DNA of 64,000 bases from Azospirillum sp. 412522 (GTDB lineage: Bacteria > Pseudomonadota > Alphaproteobacteria > Azospirillales > Azospirillaceae): the NCBI RefSeq assembly GCF_019805165.1, contig NZ_RWIJ01000024.1:1-64000 (forward strand), read 5' to 3'. The notes under the pieces were generated by a model. That model had not been told where the DNA came from, made no database searches, and worked only from the letters and a program-made list of their open reading frames with translations. Below, piece after piece: positions 1 through 12,536 of the stretch; position 1 is the stretch's first letter; each line of letters opens with the position of its first letter. The position numbers and the translations under genes were made by a program.

Positions 1-1956
<1,956 letters not shown>

Positions 1957-2154
1957 CCTGTCCGGTTCGCCCGATCCCTTCCGGCACCCGCCGGGATGGA
2001 TCGGGCGGCCCTTCTTGGCTTTCAGGGGCGCGGGATCCATCCTGCGCCCTGTTCCTATATTGGGGTGGGAGACCGATGCCTCCCTCCAACCCCCTTGTGA
2101 TCGGCCGGAGAGCTGGAACAGCCCGGCCAAGTGACACGACGAAAGACACGTACC

Positions 2155-2778
2155 ATGGCCAGCAAGAAGCGCGGCGCGTTCATCGCCGGCAAGCCCCCGT
2201 CCCAACGGCAACTGCGCGTCGGCGAGGAGTTGCGCCACGCCCTGGCCGACCTGTTCCGCCGCGGGGACTTCCACGATCCCGAACTGGCCTCGCTGAACGT
2301 CACGGTCACCGAGGTGCGGATCAGCCCCGACCTGTCCAACGCCACCGTCTTCTATTCGACGCTGGGCGGCGAGCGGATGGAGGAGGCCCAGGTCGCCCTG
2401 AAGCGGGCGGCCGCCTTCCTGCGCGGACAGGTCGCGCGCATGGTCAACCTGCGCCATGCCCCGACGCTGAGCTTCGAGGGTGACACCTCCTTCGACTACG
2501 CCCATCGCATCGACAGCATCCTGCACAGCCCGGAGGTCGCCCGCGACCTGAGCGGCCATCCGCTGGGCCGCGTCAACGGCGACGACGACCATGACGAGGA
2601 TGAGGACGACTCCTGGGACGAAGAGGGGGATGAGGACGGCGACGACCTCGGCCCCGATGAGTCTGAAGAGGACGACGACCTCGAAGACGAGGATCGCGCC
2701 ATGCTCGACGACGAAGACAAAGGCGAGGAAAAGGGCGAGACCAAGGACGAGAGCCGGGGCGGCCGCCGTGGCTCGTAA
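2155..2778 (+). CDS. rbfA: 30S ribosome-binding factor A with long acidic tail
   Basis: Cold-shock ribosome maturation factor that binds the 30S subunit and acts in late 16S rRNA processing. The protein is 207 aa from ATG 2155 (MASKKRG), chosen because a family-like Arg/Gln-rich RbfA start follows (PSQRQLRVGEELR). The KH-like RbfA core spans about residues 18-130, with the conserved ISPDLSNA segment. From about residue 140 the protein is almost entirely Asp/Glu with a few Lys/Arg, a tail of roughly 65 residues. E. coli RbfA is about 133 aa. The 3' end overlaps the truB start by 11 bases, implying translational coupling. An in-frame earlier GTG at 2131 is possible but less likely. Confidence 0.95.
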   Translation: MASKKRGAFIAGKPPSQRQLRVGEELRHALADLFRRGDFHDPELASLNVTVTEVRISPDLSNATVFYSTLGGERMEEAQVALKRAAAFLRGQVARMVNLRHAPTLSFEGDTSFDYAHRIDSILHSPEVARDLSGHPLGRVNGDDDHDEDEDDSWDEEGDEDGDDLGPDESEEDDDLEDEDRAMLDDEDKGEEKGETKDESRGGRRGS

Positions 2779-3709
2779 GCGCAAGGGCACGCCGATCCAT
2801 GGCTGGGTGGTGCTGGACAAGCCGGAAGGCATGACCTCCACCCAGGCGCTGTCGAAGGTGCGCCGCCTGCTGAACGCCGAGAAGGCCGGGCATGGCGGCA
2901 CGCTGGACCCGCTGGCGACCGGCATCCTGCCGATCGCGCTGGGCGAAGCGACCAAGACCGTCTCCTATGCCATGGACGGCGCCAAGACCTACCGCTTCTC
3001 GATCCGCTGGGGCGAGCGCACCACCACCGACGACCGCGAGGGCGCGGTGATCGACCGCTCCGACCGCCGGCCGACCACGGCAGAGGTCCGCGCCGCCCTG
3101 CCCGCCTTCCTCGGCGAGATCCAGCAGGTGCCGCCGCAGTTCTGCGCCATCAAGATCGACGGCGAGCGCGCCTACGACATCGCGCGCGAAGGCGACGCGG
3201 TCGATCTGGCCGCCCGCACCGTGCGCATCGACCGCTTCGAGCTGGTCGAGGAACCGGATGCCGACCATGCGGTGTTCGAGGTCGATTGCGGCAAGGGCAC
3301 CTATGTCCGCTCGCTGGCCCGCGACCTGTCGGAAGCGCTGGGCACGGTCGGCCATGTCGGGCTTCTGCGCCGTCTGCGCGTCGGCTCCTTCACGCTGGAC
3401 CGGGCGATTTCCCTGGACGAACTGGCCGCCATGGAGCAAGGTGCGGCCGTCGAACGACTTCTGTTGCCGATCGAGACCGCGCTGGACGACATCCCGGCGC
3501 TGGCCCTTACGGAAGCGGAAGCGCACCGACTGAGGCACGGCCAGACGGTCGCCCTCCTCACCCGGCAGGATCGTGAACGGCTGATGGCGGTTCAGGGTGC
3601 TGACGGTGGGGATGGTACCGTCATTGCGCTTTTCGGCGGAACGCCGGTGGCGTTGGCCCGTGTCGAGGGGGCGGAAGTCCGTCCGGTGCGCGTGCTCAAC
3701 CTCACGTGA
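2768..3709 (+). CDS. truB: tRNA pseudouridine(55) synthase
   Basis: Converts U55 to pseudouridine in the T-loop of tRNAs. The protein is 313 aa from GTG 2768, which gives the typical start MARKRKGTPIHGWVVLDKP. A purine-rich GAGCCGGGGCGG precedes it. The catalytic motif GGTLDPLATG places the nucleophile at Asp47. The KTYRF segment, KGTYVRSLARDL and a C-terminal PUA-like domain complete the family layout. It overlaps rbfA by 11 bases and is followed 14 bases later by rpsO. Confidence 0.97.
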   Translation: MARKRKGTPIHGWVVLDKPEGMTSTQALSKVRRLLNAEKAGHGGTLDPLATGILPIALGEATKTVSYAMDGAKTYRFSIRWGERTTTDDREGAVIDRSDRRPTTAEVRAALPAFLGEIQQVPPQFCAIKIDGERAYDIAREGDAVDLAARTVRIDRFELVEEPDADHAVFEVDCGKGTYVRSLARDLSEALGTVGHVGLLRRLRVGSFTLDRAISLDELAAMEQGAAVERLLLPIETALDDIPALALTEAEAHRLRHGQTVALLTRQDRERLMAVQGADGGDGTVIALFGGTPVALARVEGAEVRPVRVLNLT

Positions 3710-3723
3710 TTTAGGAGACCCCG

Positions 3724-3993
3724 ATGTCGATTACGCCCGAGCGCAAGCAAGAGCTGATCAAGGAATATTCCCGCGGCACCAACGACACCGGTTCGCCCGA
3801 GGTCCAGGTGTCGATCCTGACGGAGCGCATCAGCAACCTGACGGATCACCTGAAGGGCCACAAGAAGGACTTCCACTCCCGCCGTGGTCTGCTGGTGATG
3901 GTCGGTCAGCGCCGCCGTCTGCTCGACTACCTGAAGAAGAAGGATCAGTCGCGCTACGCTACGCTGATCGAGCGTCTGGGCCTGCGCCGCTAA
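3724..3993 (+). CDS. rpsO: 30S ribosomal protein S15
   Basis: Primary 16S rRNA-binding protein of the central domain of the small subunit. At 89 aa it has the family length and ends in the expected YATLIERLGLRR. It starts at ATG 3724 after TTAGGAGACC, a good Shine-Dalgarno at normal spacing. It sits between truB and pnp as in most proteobacteria. The following intergenic region has two strong hairpins, the second with a U-tract, so a separate rpsO-terminated transcript is likely. Confidence 0.98.
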   Translation: MSITPERKQELIKEYSRGTNDTGSPEVQVSILTERISNLTDHLKGHKKDFHSRRGLLVMVGQRRRLLDYLKKKDQSRYATLIERLGLRR

Positions 3994-4026
3994 CGGCTGC
4001 GCCGTCCCGCTGACGGGTTCGGGTTC

Positions 4027-4052
4027 CCCCCTGGCCGGCCACCGGCCGGGGG
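4027..4052 (+). other. GC hairpin downstream of rpsO
   Basis: CCCCC and GGCCGG pair with CCGGCC and GGGGG around a 3-nt loop, with one bulged T: an 11-bp stem. No U-tract follows, so it is more likely an RNA-stability or RNase processing element than a terminator. In E. coli the rpsO-pnp spacer contains RNase III and RNase E processing sites; a similar role here is inference. Confidence 0.45.
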
Positions 4053-4174
4053 TTACCCACCGGAACAGCGGAACAAGGGAAGCCCAAGGGAAGTCTTCGT
4101 TCACCTGTACCGTTCCGGAACACCTCATTGGTTATTGGCAATAGAAACTCGATCTTGAGCGTTTCGTGATGGAC

Positions 4175-4209
4175 AGGCCGGCCCGTTTATTCGGGGACCG
4201 GCCTTTTTT
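4175..4209 (+). terminator. intrinsic terminator between rpsO and pnp
   Basis: AGGCCGG (4175-4181) pairs with CCGGCCT (4198-4204), with an additional inner CCCG/CGGG pairing. The stem runs into TTTTTT at 4204-4209. This is a textbook rho-independent structure. The wider rpsO-pnp gap (3994-4355, 362 bases) holds this and the upstream hairpin. About 145 bases remain before pnp, enough for a pnp promoter and an autoregulated leader, but I see no convincing promoter. Confidence 0.8.
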
Positions 4210-4355
4210 GCGTCAGCGGCGCTTACATCTTGATTGATTCGATCCTGTTGTCGAACACCACACCTCCAGTTTTCTCGCGGGGTCCTACGACCGATGGCCC
4301 CGGCCTTGGGCGGCAATCCGGCCGTCGCAGGGTGTCGGATGGAAGGAAAGAATCC

Positions 4356-6467
<2,112 letters not shown>

Positions 6468-6523
6468 TCCGCCGATAAGGTTCGGGAACGTCGGGCAACC
6501 GCCCGATGACTCCCGCCATGAAG

Positions 6524-6553
6524 AGGGGCGCTTCCCATCGGGGAGCGCCCCTT
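6524..6553 (+). terminator. hairpin terminator after pnp
   Basis: AGGGGCGCT (6524-6532) pairs with AGCGCCCCT (6544-6552), extended by CCC/GGG inside and closed by a 4-nt loop. The U-tract is weak (CTTGTC), but position and stem strength fit the end of the pnp transcription unit. Confidence 0.6.
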
Positions 6554-6590
6554 GTCATTATGAGTCCTCCCTTTCTTTTCGCAGTTCCCG

Positions 6591-7280
6591 ATGTCGCGCG
6601 CCGAACGTCTCCTCGATCTGATGCAGCTTCTGCGGCGGCATCGCCAGCCGGTCAGCGGACACGCCTTGGCAACCGAACTCGGCGTGAGCCTCCGCACGCT
6701 CTACCGCGACATCGCCACGCTCCAGGCCCAGGGGGCGATGATCGAGGGGGAGCCGGGGGTGGGCTATCTGCTGCGCGCCGGCTTCCTGCTGCCGCCGCTG
6801 ATGTTCACCGAGGAGGAGGTCGAGGCGCTGGTGCTGGGGTCGCGCTGGGTGGTGGAGCGCGGCGACAGCCGGCTGGGCGGGGCGGCGCGCGACGCGCTCG
6901 CCAAGATCGCCGCGGTGCTGCCGCCGGACAGGCGGGAGGGGCTGGACGGCTCCGCCCTGCTGGTCGGTCCCGGCGAACCCATCCCGGTTGGGGACGCCGA
7001 GCTGGCGGCCATCCGCAGCGCCATCAGGGCCGAGCGCAAGCTGGAGATCTCCTATCGCGACCGCGACGGGTCGGAAAGCCGGCGGACCGTCTGGCCCTTC
7101 GCGCTGGGCTTCTTCGACCGGGTGCGGGTGATGGTGGCGTGGTGCGAGCTGCGCCAGTCCTTCCGCCATTTCCGCACCGACCGCATCCTCGCGCTGACCG
7201 CCAGCGAGGCCCGCTATCCCCGCCGCCGGCAGGCGATGCTGAAGGAATGGCGCTCGGCGGAGGGCATCCCGCAGCGCTGA
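6591..7280 (+). CDS. YafY-type HTH/WYL-domain transcriptional regulator
   Basis: Probable repressor or ligand-sensing regulator of the two genes downstream. The protein is 229 aa. A DeoR/HTH_11 winged helix occupies residues about 1-60 (RAERLLDLMQLLRRHRQPV, SLRTLYRDIATLQ). A WYL-type ligand domain lies at about 145-215 (LEISYRDRDG, WPFALGF, FRHFRTDRI). A perfect 9-bp inverted repeat begins 3 bases after its stop and precedes the VOC gene. WYL regulators of this type are often found beside glyoxalase-fold genes. I see no clear ribosome binding site before ATG 6591. The ligand is unknown. Confidence 0.85.
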   Translation: MSRAERLLDLMQLLRRHRQPVSGHALATELGVSLRTLYRDIATLQAQGAMIEGEPGVGYLLRAGFLLPPLMFTEEEVEALVLGSRWVVERGDSRLGGAARDALAKIAAVLPPDRREGLDGSALLVGPGEPIPVGDAELAAIRSAIRAERKLEISYRDRDGSESRRTVWPFALGFFDRVRVMVAWCELRQSFRHFRTDRILALTASEARYPRRRQAMLKEWRSAEGIPQR

Positions 7281-7283
7281 CGG

Positions 7284-7308
7284 CATGCTGACGGAAACTG
7301 TCAGCATG
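7284..7308. promoter_or_regulatory. palindromic operator candidate before the VOC gene
   Basis: Arms CATGCTGAC (7284-7292) and GTCAGCATG (7300-7308) are perfect inverted repeats around GGAAACT. The site lies in the 105-base gap between the WYL regulator and the VOC gene, with no U-tract after it. An operator is therefore more plausible than a terminator. Assignment to the adjacent WYL regulator is inference. Confidence 0.55.
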
Positions 7309-7385
7309 GAAGCCTAGTCTTGGCTTTGACGGTGAGGGCGCCGAACGGACCGCCTCACCCCAATCCTTCAAGACCGGAGCCGACC

Positions 7386-7823
7386 ATGACCGCGACCCAG
7401 ACCGCTGCTGCCAACCGCGCCGCCGTCCTTGCCCTCGATTTCGTCCTGCTCCATGTCGATAGCCCGGCCGCCAGCGCCGCCTTCTATGCCGACCTGCTGG
7501 GCCGGCCGCCGGTGGAGGCCTCGCCCACCTTCGCCATGTTCAAGGCGGGGAACGGGCTGATGCTGGGCCTGTGGTCGCGCCATACGGTGGAGCCGGCGGC
7601 GACCGCGCCGGGCGGCAGCGAGATCGCCTTCACCGTCGCCGACGAGGCGGGCGTGCGCGACCTGTACGCCGACTGGAGCGCCCGCGGCCTGACCGTCCTG
7701 CAACCGCCGACCGCGATGGATTTCGGTCATACCTTCGTTGCAAGCGACCCCGACGGCCACCGCCTGCGCGTGTTCGCCCCCCACCGGGAAGACGCCAGCC
7801 AGGACGAACAGGTGCGGTCGTGA
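7386..7823 (+). CDS. VOC (glyoxalase/dioxygenase fold) family protein
   Basis: Small vicinal-oxygen-chelate fold protein, 145 aa from ATG 7386 (MTATQTAAANRAA), with GGAG just upstream. Two beta-alpha-beta-beta-beta halves can be read: ALDFVLLHVDSPAASAAFYADLLGRPP, then GGSEIAFTVADEAGVRDLYADW and the typical closing FVASDPDGHRLRVFAP. The substrate cannot be deduced; such proteins include glyoxalases, fosfomycin/bleomycin-type binders and dioxygenases. Its stop overlaps the next gene's GTG start by four bases, so the two are translationally coupled. Confidence 0.88.
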   Translation: MTATQTAAANRAAVLALDFVLLHVDSPAASAAFYADLLGRPPVEASPTFAMFKAGNGLMLGLWSRHTVEPAATAPGGSEIAFTVADEAGVRDLYADWSARGLTVLQPPTAMDFGHTFVASDPDGHRLRVFAPHREDASQDEQVRS

Positions 7824-8290
7824 GCGGCGGCAACACCCGCACCGATGCTCCGATAGCAGCCTGGATCGCCGTGGCCTGTGCCGAGCATGTCCGGCGCGGC
7901 CGGGCCGGCGGCTTCATGCAGGTCTGCCACGGCAAGGCGGCACCGCTGCGGCGGATCCAACCGGGCGACCGGGTCGTCTACTACTCCCCCACCGACCGGT
8001 TCGGCGCGGCGGACGGGCTGAAGTCCTTCACCGCCGTCGGCACCCTCCTGCCGGGCGAGCCTTACAAGTTCGACATGGGCGGCGGCTTCGTCCCCTTCCG
8101 GCGCGACGTGTCCTGGTGGCCGGCGGAGGAAGCGCCGATCCAGCCGCTGCTGAACCGGCTGGAGCTGACCGCCGGGGTGCGGAACTGGGGCTATCCCTTC
8201 CGCTTCGGCCTGCTGCCGGTCAGCCTGCGCGATTTCGACCTGATCGCCGAAGCGATGCAGGCGGCGGTGCGGGAGGGTATGGCCGCCTGA
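7820..8290 (+). CDS. EVE domain-containing protein (UPF0310 type)
   Basis: The protein is 156 aa from GTG 7820, overlapping the VOC stop (GTGA). It has a PUA-like EVE fold. Recognisable are AWIAVACAEHVRRG near the N-terminus, FMQVCHGKAAPLRRIQPGDRVVYYSP, a KSFTAVGTL strand and a C-terminal LLPVSLRDFDLIAEAM helix. EVE domains are thought to bind modified nucleobases, but the role of stand-alone members is not established. Pairing with a WYL regulator and a VOC gene suggests a small inducible unit, perhaps for a toxic small molecule; that is inference. Confidence 0.85.
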   Translation: MSGGNTRTDAPIAAWIAVACAEHVRRGRAGGFMQVCHGKAAPLRRIQPGDRVVYYSPTDRFGAADGLKSFTAVGTLLPGEPYKFDMGGGFVPFRRDVSWWPAEEAPIQPLLNRLELTAGVRNWGYPFRFGLLPVSLRDFDLIAEAMQAAVREGMAA

Positions 8291-8522
8291 GCCGGAAAAA
8301 ATCACCGGCGGACGGGATGAAAATCTCCGCCGCCGGCGTCCTGCAACGAGCAAAACAAGCGTTACCCAGGGTCTGAGGCGCCTCATACCTTGGTGTCAGA
8401 GTACGAACGAATGGCGGGTCCGCCTGACCGAGATCAAGGCGAAACCCCTCGCAGTCCGCCATACATGCGCTTATATCGTCCGCAAGCCTGACCAAGGTCA
8501 CCTGTACCGGGGCCATCGTTCT

Positions 8523-9269
8523 ATGCATCGTTTCGCCAACCCCGCCCGCTTCCTGCGCCTGTCGGCCGTGCTGCTGCCGTGGTGCGCCGGGGCGACCGTG
8601 ATCCTGACGATCCTCGGTCTGTGGTTCAGCCTGTTCAGCTCGCCGCCCGACTACCAGCAGGGCGAGACGGTGCGGATCATGTACATCCATGTCCCCGCCG
8701 CCTGGATGAGCCTGTTCGTCTACACCAACATGGCCATCGCCGCGGCTTGCGGCCTGGTGTGGAAGCACCCGCTGGCCGATTTGTTCGCCAAGGCCGCCGC
8801 CCCCATCGGCGCCGGCTTCACCTTCGTCTGCCTGGTGACCGGGTCGCTGTGGGGCGCGCCGATGTGGGGAACCTGGTGGGTGTGGGACGCCCGGCTGACC
8901 AGCGTGCTGATCCTGTTCTTCCTCTATCTCGGCTACATGGCCCTGGTGAACGCCTTCGACGACCCGCAGCGCGGCACGAAGGCCGGCAACGTCCTGCTGC
9001 TGGTCGGGATCGTCAACGTGCCGATCATCAAGTTCTCGGTCGACTGGTGGAACACCCTGCACCAGCCGGCCAGCGTCGTGCGCATGGGCGGCCCCAGCAT
9101 CGATCCCAGCATGCTGACGCCGCTGCTGGTGATGGCCGGCGCCTTCACCGCCTATTTCCTGTCGGTCGTGCTGCTGCGCGTGCGCACCGAGATCGCCCAG
9201 CGCAAGATCCAGACGCTGCGGCTGTCGGTAGCGGGCGATGGTACCGTCCATGACGGGATGCGGGGGTAA
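8523..9269 (+). CDS. ccmC: cytochrome c maturation heme-handling protein CcmC
   Basis: Inner-membrane protein that presents heme to CcmE with the CcmAB ATPase. The protein is 248 aa with six predicted membrane segments. The diagnostic tryptophan-rich periplasmic loop is WGAPMWGTWWVWDARLTS, flanked by conserved histidines in YIHVPAAWMS and WWNTLHQPASV. It is the first gene of ccmCDEFGHI. The 232-base gap upstream holds no gene. Genes ccmA and ccmB, normally in front of ccmC, are absent here and must lie elsewhere if system I is complete. Confidence 0.97.
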   Translation: MHRFANPARFLRLSAVLLPWCAGATVILTILGLWFSLFSSPPDYQQGETVRIMYIHVPAAWMSLFVYTNMAIAAACGLVWKHPLADLFAKAAAPIGAGFTFVCLVTGSLWGAPMWGTWWVWDARLTSVLILFFLYLGYMALVNAFDDPQRGTKAGNVLLLVGIVNVPIIKFSVDWWNTLHQPASVVRMGGPSIDPSMLTPLLVMAGAFTAYFLSVVLLRVRTEIAQRKIQTLRLSVAGDGTVHDGMRG

Positions 9270-9274
9270 GGACG

Positions 9275-9508
9275 ATGAACGAGTTCCTCCATATGGGCGG
9301 CTACGCCGCTTATGTCTGGCCGGCCTACGGCATCGCCGCCATCGTCCTGCTGGGGCTGCTGGTCGCCACCTGGAAGGGGCTGCGCGACGCCGAGGCCACG
9401 CTGAAGGCGCTGGAAAGCGCCCGGCCCGCCCGCCGCCGCACCCGCAATGCTGGCCGGAAGACGGCCGAACAGAGCGCCGGAACGCCGGCGGAAGCGAGCG
9501 AAGGATGA
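9275..9508 (+). CDS. ccmD: heme exporter protein CcmD
   Basis: Small single-pass membrane protein that stabilises the CcmABC-CcmE complex and helps release holo-CcmE. It is 77 aa: one membrane helix (YAAYVWPAYGIAAIVLLGLL), then a basic cytoplasmic tail (RPARRRTRNAG), the usual CcmD topology. It lies five bases after ccmC and overlaps the ccmE ATG by four bases (ATGA). The basic tail is somewhat longer than in many short CcmDs. Confidence 0.93.
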   Translation: MNEFLHMGGYAAYVWPAYGIAAIVLLGLLVATWKGLRDAEATLKALESARPARRRTRNAGRKTAEQSAGTPAEASEG

Positions 9509-9969
9509 CCCGCAAGAAACGCCGCCTCTACATGCTGGGCCTCGCCCTTCTCGGGCTGGGTTCGGCGACCGCCCTGGCGCTGACCGCCTTCCAGGACAAC
9601 ATCGTCTTCTTCTACAGCCCGAGCCAGCTTCAGACGCAGCAGGTCGGCGACCGCAATTTCCGCTTGGGCGGGCTGGTCGAGGAAGGCAGCGTGCAGAAGC
9701 AGCCGGACGGCGTCACCACCGCCTTCCGCGTCACCGATACCGCCCACACCGTGGACGTCCGCTACCGCGGCCAGCTGCCCGACCTGTTCCGCGAGGGCCA
9801 GGGCGTGGTGGCGGAGGGCCGGATGACCGGCGGCGTCTTCGTCGCGCGCGAGGTGCTGGCCAAGCATGACGAGAACTACATGCCGCCCGAGGTGTCGGAG
9901 GCGCTGAAGCAGGCCGGCGTCTACAAGAACCCGGCCGAATCGGCGACGAAGACCGCGAAGAAGGAGTAG
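9505..9969 (+). CDS. ccmE: cytochrome c maturation heme chaperone CcmE
   Basis: Periplasmic, membrane-anchored OB-fold chaperone that binds heme covalently and hands it to CcmF/H. The protein is 154 aa from ATG 9505, overlapping ccmD. The N-terminal anchor is RRLYMLGLALLGLGSATALAL. The heme-binding motif LAKHDENYMPPE places the covalent His at residue 121 and the axial Tyr at 125 (HxxxY). The C-terminal tail is Ala/Lys-rich. Confidence 0.97.
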   Translation: MTRKKRRLYMLGLALLGLGSATALALTAFQDNIVFFYSPSQLQTQQVGDRNFRLGGLVEEGSVQKQPDGVTTAFRVTDTAHTVDVRYRGQLPDLFREGQGVVAEGRMTGGVFVAREVLAKHDENYMPPEVSEALKQAGVYKNPAESATKTAKKE

Positions 9970-9976
9970 CGGGACC

Positions 9977-11983
9977 GTGATCCCCGAACTCGGCCATTAC
10001 GCCCTGGTGCTGGCGCTGTTCGTCGCGCTGGTGCAGTCGGTGCCGCCGCTGGTCGGCGCCGCCACCCGCAACGCCGCCTGGATGAACGTCGCGGTGCCCG
10101 CCGCCATCGCCCAGATGCTGCTGGTGCTGCTCGCCTACGCCGCCCTGACCTGGGCCCATGTGGTGTCCGACTTCAGCGTGTTGAACGTGGTGCAGAACAG
10201 CCACTCGGCCAAGCCGATGCTCTACAAGGTGTCGGGCGTCTGGGGCAACCACGAGGGGTCGATGATGCTGTGGATCGTCATGCTGACGATCTTCGGCGCC
10301 GCCGTCGCCCTGTTCGGACGTAACCTGCCGCCGACGCTCAAGGCACGGGTGCTGGCGGTCCAGGGGCTGATCGGGGTCGGCTTCCTGCTGTTCATCCTGA
10401 TCACCTCGAACCCCTTCATCCGCGTGGTGCCGGCGCCGATCGACGGCAACGATTTGAACCCGTTGCTGCAGGACCCCGGCCTCGCCTTCCACCCGCCCTT
10501 CCTCTATGCGGGCTATGTCGGCTTCTCGATGGCCTTCTCCTTCGCCGTCGCCGCCCTGATCGAGGGGCGGGTCGATCCCGCCTGGGCGCGCTGGGTACGG
10601 CCCTGGACGCTGGCGGCCTGGTCGACCTTGACCATGGGCATCGCCATGGGCTCCTGGTGGGCCTATTACGAGCTGGGCTGGGGCGGCTGGTGGTACTGGG
10701 ACCCGGTGGAGAACGCCTCCTTCATGCCCTGGCTGGCCGGCACGGCGCTGCTGCATTCCGCCATCGTGGTGGAGAAGCGCGACGCGCTGAAGAGCTGGAC
10801 CATCCTGCTGGCCATCGTCACCTTCTCGCTGTCGCTGATGGGCACCTTCCTGGTGCGCTCCGGCATCCTGACCTCGGTCCACGCCTTCGCCGTCGATCCC
10901 AAGCGCGGCATCTTCATCCTGGTGCTGCTGGCGATCGCCACCGGCGGCTCGCTGCTGCTCTACAGCCTGCGGGCGCCGACGCTGAAGGCGGGCGGGCTGT
11001 TCGCGCCGATCAGCCGCGAAGGGGCGCTGGTGCTGAACAACCTGCTGCTGTCGACCGCGACGGCGACGGTGTTCATCGGCACGCTCTATCCGCTGTTCCT
11101 CGACATCATGAAGCTGGGCAAGGTGTCGGTCGGCGCCCCCTTCTTCAACGCCACCTTCCTGCCGGTCGCCATCCCGATGGTGGTCGCCATGGTCGTCGGC
11201 CCCTTCCTGTCGTGGAAGCGGGCGGATCTGGGGGCGGCGCTGACCCGGCTGTGGGTGGCCGGCGTCGCCGTGGTCATCGCCGTCGCCGTCACCGCCTATG
11301 TCAAGGCGGGCGGCGGGCCGCTGCTGGCGCTGGTCGGCATCGGCCTCGCCGCCTGGGCCTTCGTCGGCTCGCTGGTGGAGTTCGCCGACCGCATCGCCCT
11401 GTTCCGCACCTCGTTCAGGAACAGCTGGAACCGTGCCGTGCATCTGCCGCGCAGCGCCTGGGGCATGACCATCGCCCATGCCTGCCTCGGCCTGTCGATC
11501 CTCGGCATGACCGGCACCTCGGCCTGGCAGACCGAATCGATCAGCGCGATGAAGCCGGGCGACCGGGCCAGCGTCGCCGGCTACGAGTTCCAGTTCGACG
11601 GCGTCGGGCTGGTCGACGGCCCGAACTTCAAGGCGGAGCGCGGCGTCTTCACGGTGACGAAGGACGGCCAGCGCGTCGCCACGCTGGAGCCGGAACGCCG
11701 CAGCTACAGCACCACCCGCATGACCACCACGGAATCGGCCATCCACACCACGGTCTTCTCCGACCTGTATGTGGCGCTGGGCGACCCGACGCAGAACGGC
11801 ACCGCCTGGATCGTCCGCATCTACCACCACCCGCTGGTGCCGTGGATCTGGATTGGCGGGGTCGGGATGATGCTGGGCGGGCTGGTCAGCCTGACCGACC
11901 GCAGATTCCGCATCGGCGCGCCCGAACGCCGCCGCATGGCCGGCAAGACCGGTGGAAAATCGGCTCCGCTGCCGGCCGAATGA
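9977..11983 (+). CDS. ccmF: cytochrome c heme lyase subunit CcmF
   Basis: Large polytopic membrane protein that, with CcmH/CcmI, attaches heme to apocytochrome c. The protein is 668 aa, the normal length. It starts at GTG 9977 after AAGGAG. The WWD domain is clear (GWGGWWYWDPVENASFMPWL). Conserved histidine segments include NHEGSMMLW and FLYAGYVGFSMAF. It follows ccmE by seven bases and precedes ccmG by 13. Confidence 0.98.
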   Translation: MIPELGHYALVLALFVALVQSVPPLVGAATRNAAWMNVAVPAAIAQMLLVLLAYAALTWAHVVSDFSVLNVVQNSHSAKPMLYKVSGVWGNHEGSMMLWIVMLTIFGAAVALFGRNLPPTLKARVLAVQGLIGVGFLLFILITSNPFIRVVPAPIDGNDLNPLLQDPGLAFHPPFLYAGYVGFSMAFSFAVAALIEGRVDPAWARWVRPWTLAAWSTLTMGIAMGSWWAYYELGWGGWWYWDPVENASFMPWLAGTALLHSAIVVEKRDALKSWTILLAIVTFSLSLMGTFLVRSGILTSVHAFAVDPKRGIFILVLLAIATGGSLLLYSLRAPTLKAGGLFAPISREGALVLNNLLLSTATATVFIGTLYPLFLDIMKLGKVSVGAPFFNATFLPVAIPMVVAMVVGPFLSWKRADLGAALTRLWVAGVAVVIAVAVTAYVKAGGGPLLALVGIGLAAWAFVGSLVEFADRIALFRTSFRNSWNRAVHLPRSAWGMTIAHACLGLSILGMTGTSAWQTESISAMKPGDRASVAGYEFQFDGVGLVDGPNFKAERGVFTVTKDGQRVATLEPERRSYSTTRMTTTESAIHTTVFSDLYVALGDPTQNGTAWIVRIYHHPLVPWIWIGGVGMMLGGLVSLTDRRFRIGAPERRRMAGKTGGKSAPLPAE

Positions 11984-11996
11984 GGACGAAGACACG

Positions 11997-12536
11997 ATGC
12001 GCCGCCTTCTCTACCTGCTGCCCTTCCTGCTGTTCCTCGGGGTGGGCGTGGCCTTCTACCTGGGGTTCGAGCGCGACCCGCGCGACATCCCGTCGGCCCT
12101 GATCGACAAGCCGGCGCCGACCTTCGACCTGCCGGCGGTTCCGGGACAGCCTGCCACCGGCGGCCTGTCCTCCGCCAAGCTGACCGGCGACGTGACGCTG
12201 GTGAACGTCTTCGCCTCCTGGTGCATCCCCTGCAAGGCGGAGCATCCCGTCATCACCCGCCTGTCGCGCGAGCAGGGGGTGACGGTCTTCGGAATCAACT
12301 ACAAGGACAAGCCGGAGGACGCGCTGACTTGGCTGTCGCGCAACGGCAACCCCTATGCCGCCATCGGCGCCGACCAGGACGGCCGGGTGTCGATCGACTG
12401 GGGCGTCTACGGCGTGCCGGAGAGCTACCTGATCGACCGCAAGGGCCGCATCCGCTTCAAGCATGTCGGCCCGCTGACCCCGCAGGTGGTGGAGGAGCAG
12501 ATTCTCCCGATGGTCAAGCATCTGAGGCAGGGCTGA
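11997..12536 (+). CDS. ccmG: thiol:disulfide interchange protein CcmG/DsbE
   Basis: Membrane-tethered periplasmic thioredoxin that keeps the CxxCH cysteines of apocytochrome c reduced. The protein is 179 aa with an N-terminal anchor (LLYLLPFLLFLGVGVAFYLG). The thioredoxin active site is WCIPCK, with Cys76 and Cys79. The GVYGVPESYLID cis-Pro segment is typical of DsbE. Its stop codon shares a base with the ccmH start. Confidence 0.97.
   Translation: MRRLLYLLPFLLFLGVGVAFYLGFERDPRDIPSALIDKPAPTFDLPAVPGQPATGGLSSAKLTGDVTLVNVFASWCIPCKAEHPVITRLSREQGVTVFGINYKDKPEDALTWLSRNGNPYAAIGADQDGRVSIDWGVYGVPESYLIDRKGRIRFKHVGPLTPQVVEEQILPMVKHLRQG

Noticed and set aside
8299..8342. Hairpin with CCGGCGG/CCGCCGG arms upstream of ccmC
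   Set aside because: The loop is long, the A-tract lies on the wrong side for a plus-strand terminator, and no minus-strand gene needs one here.
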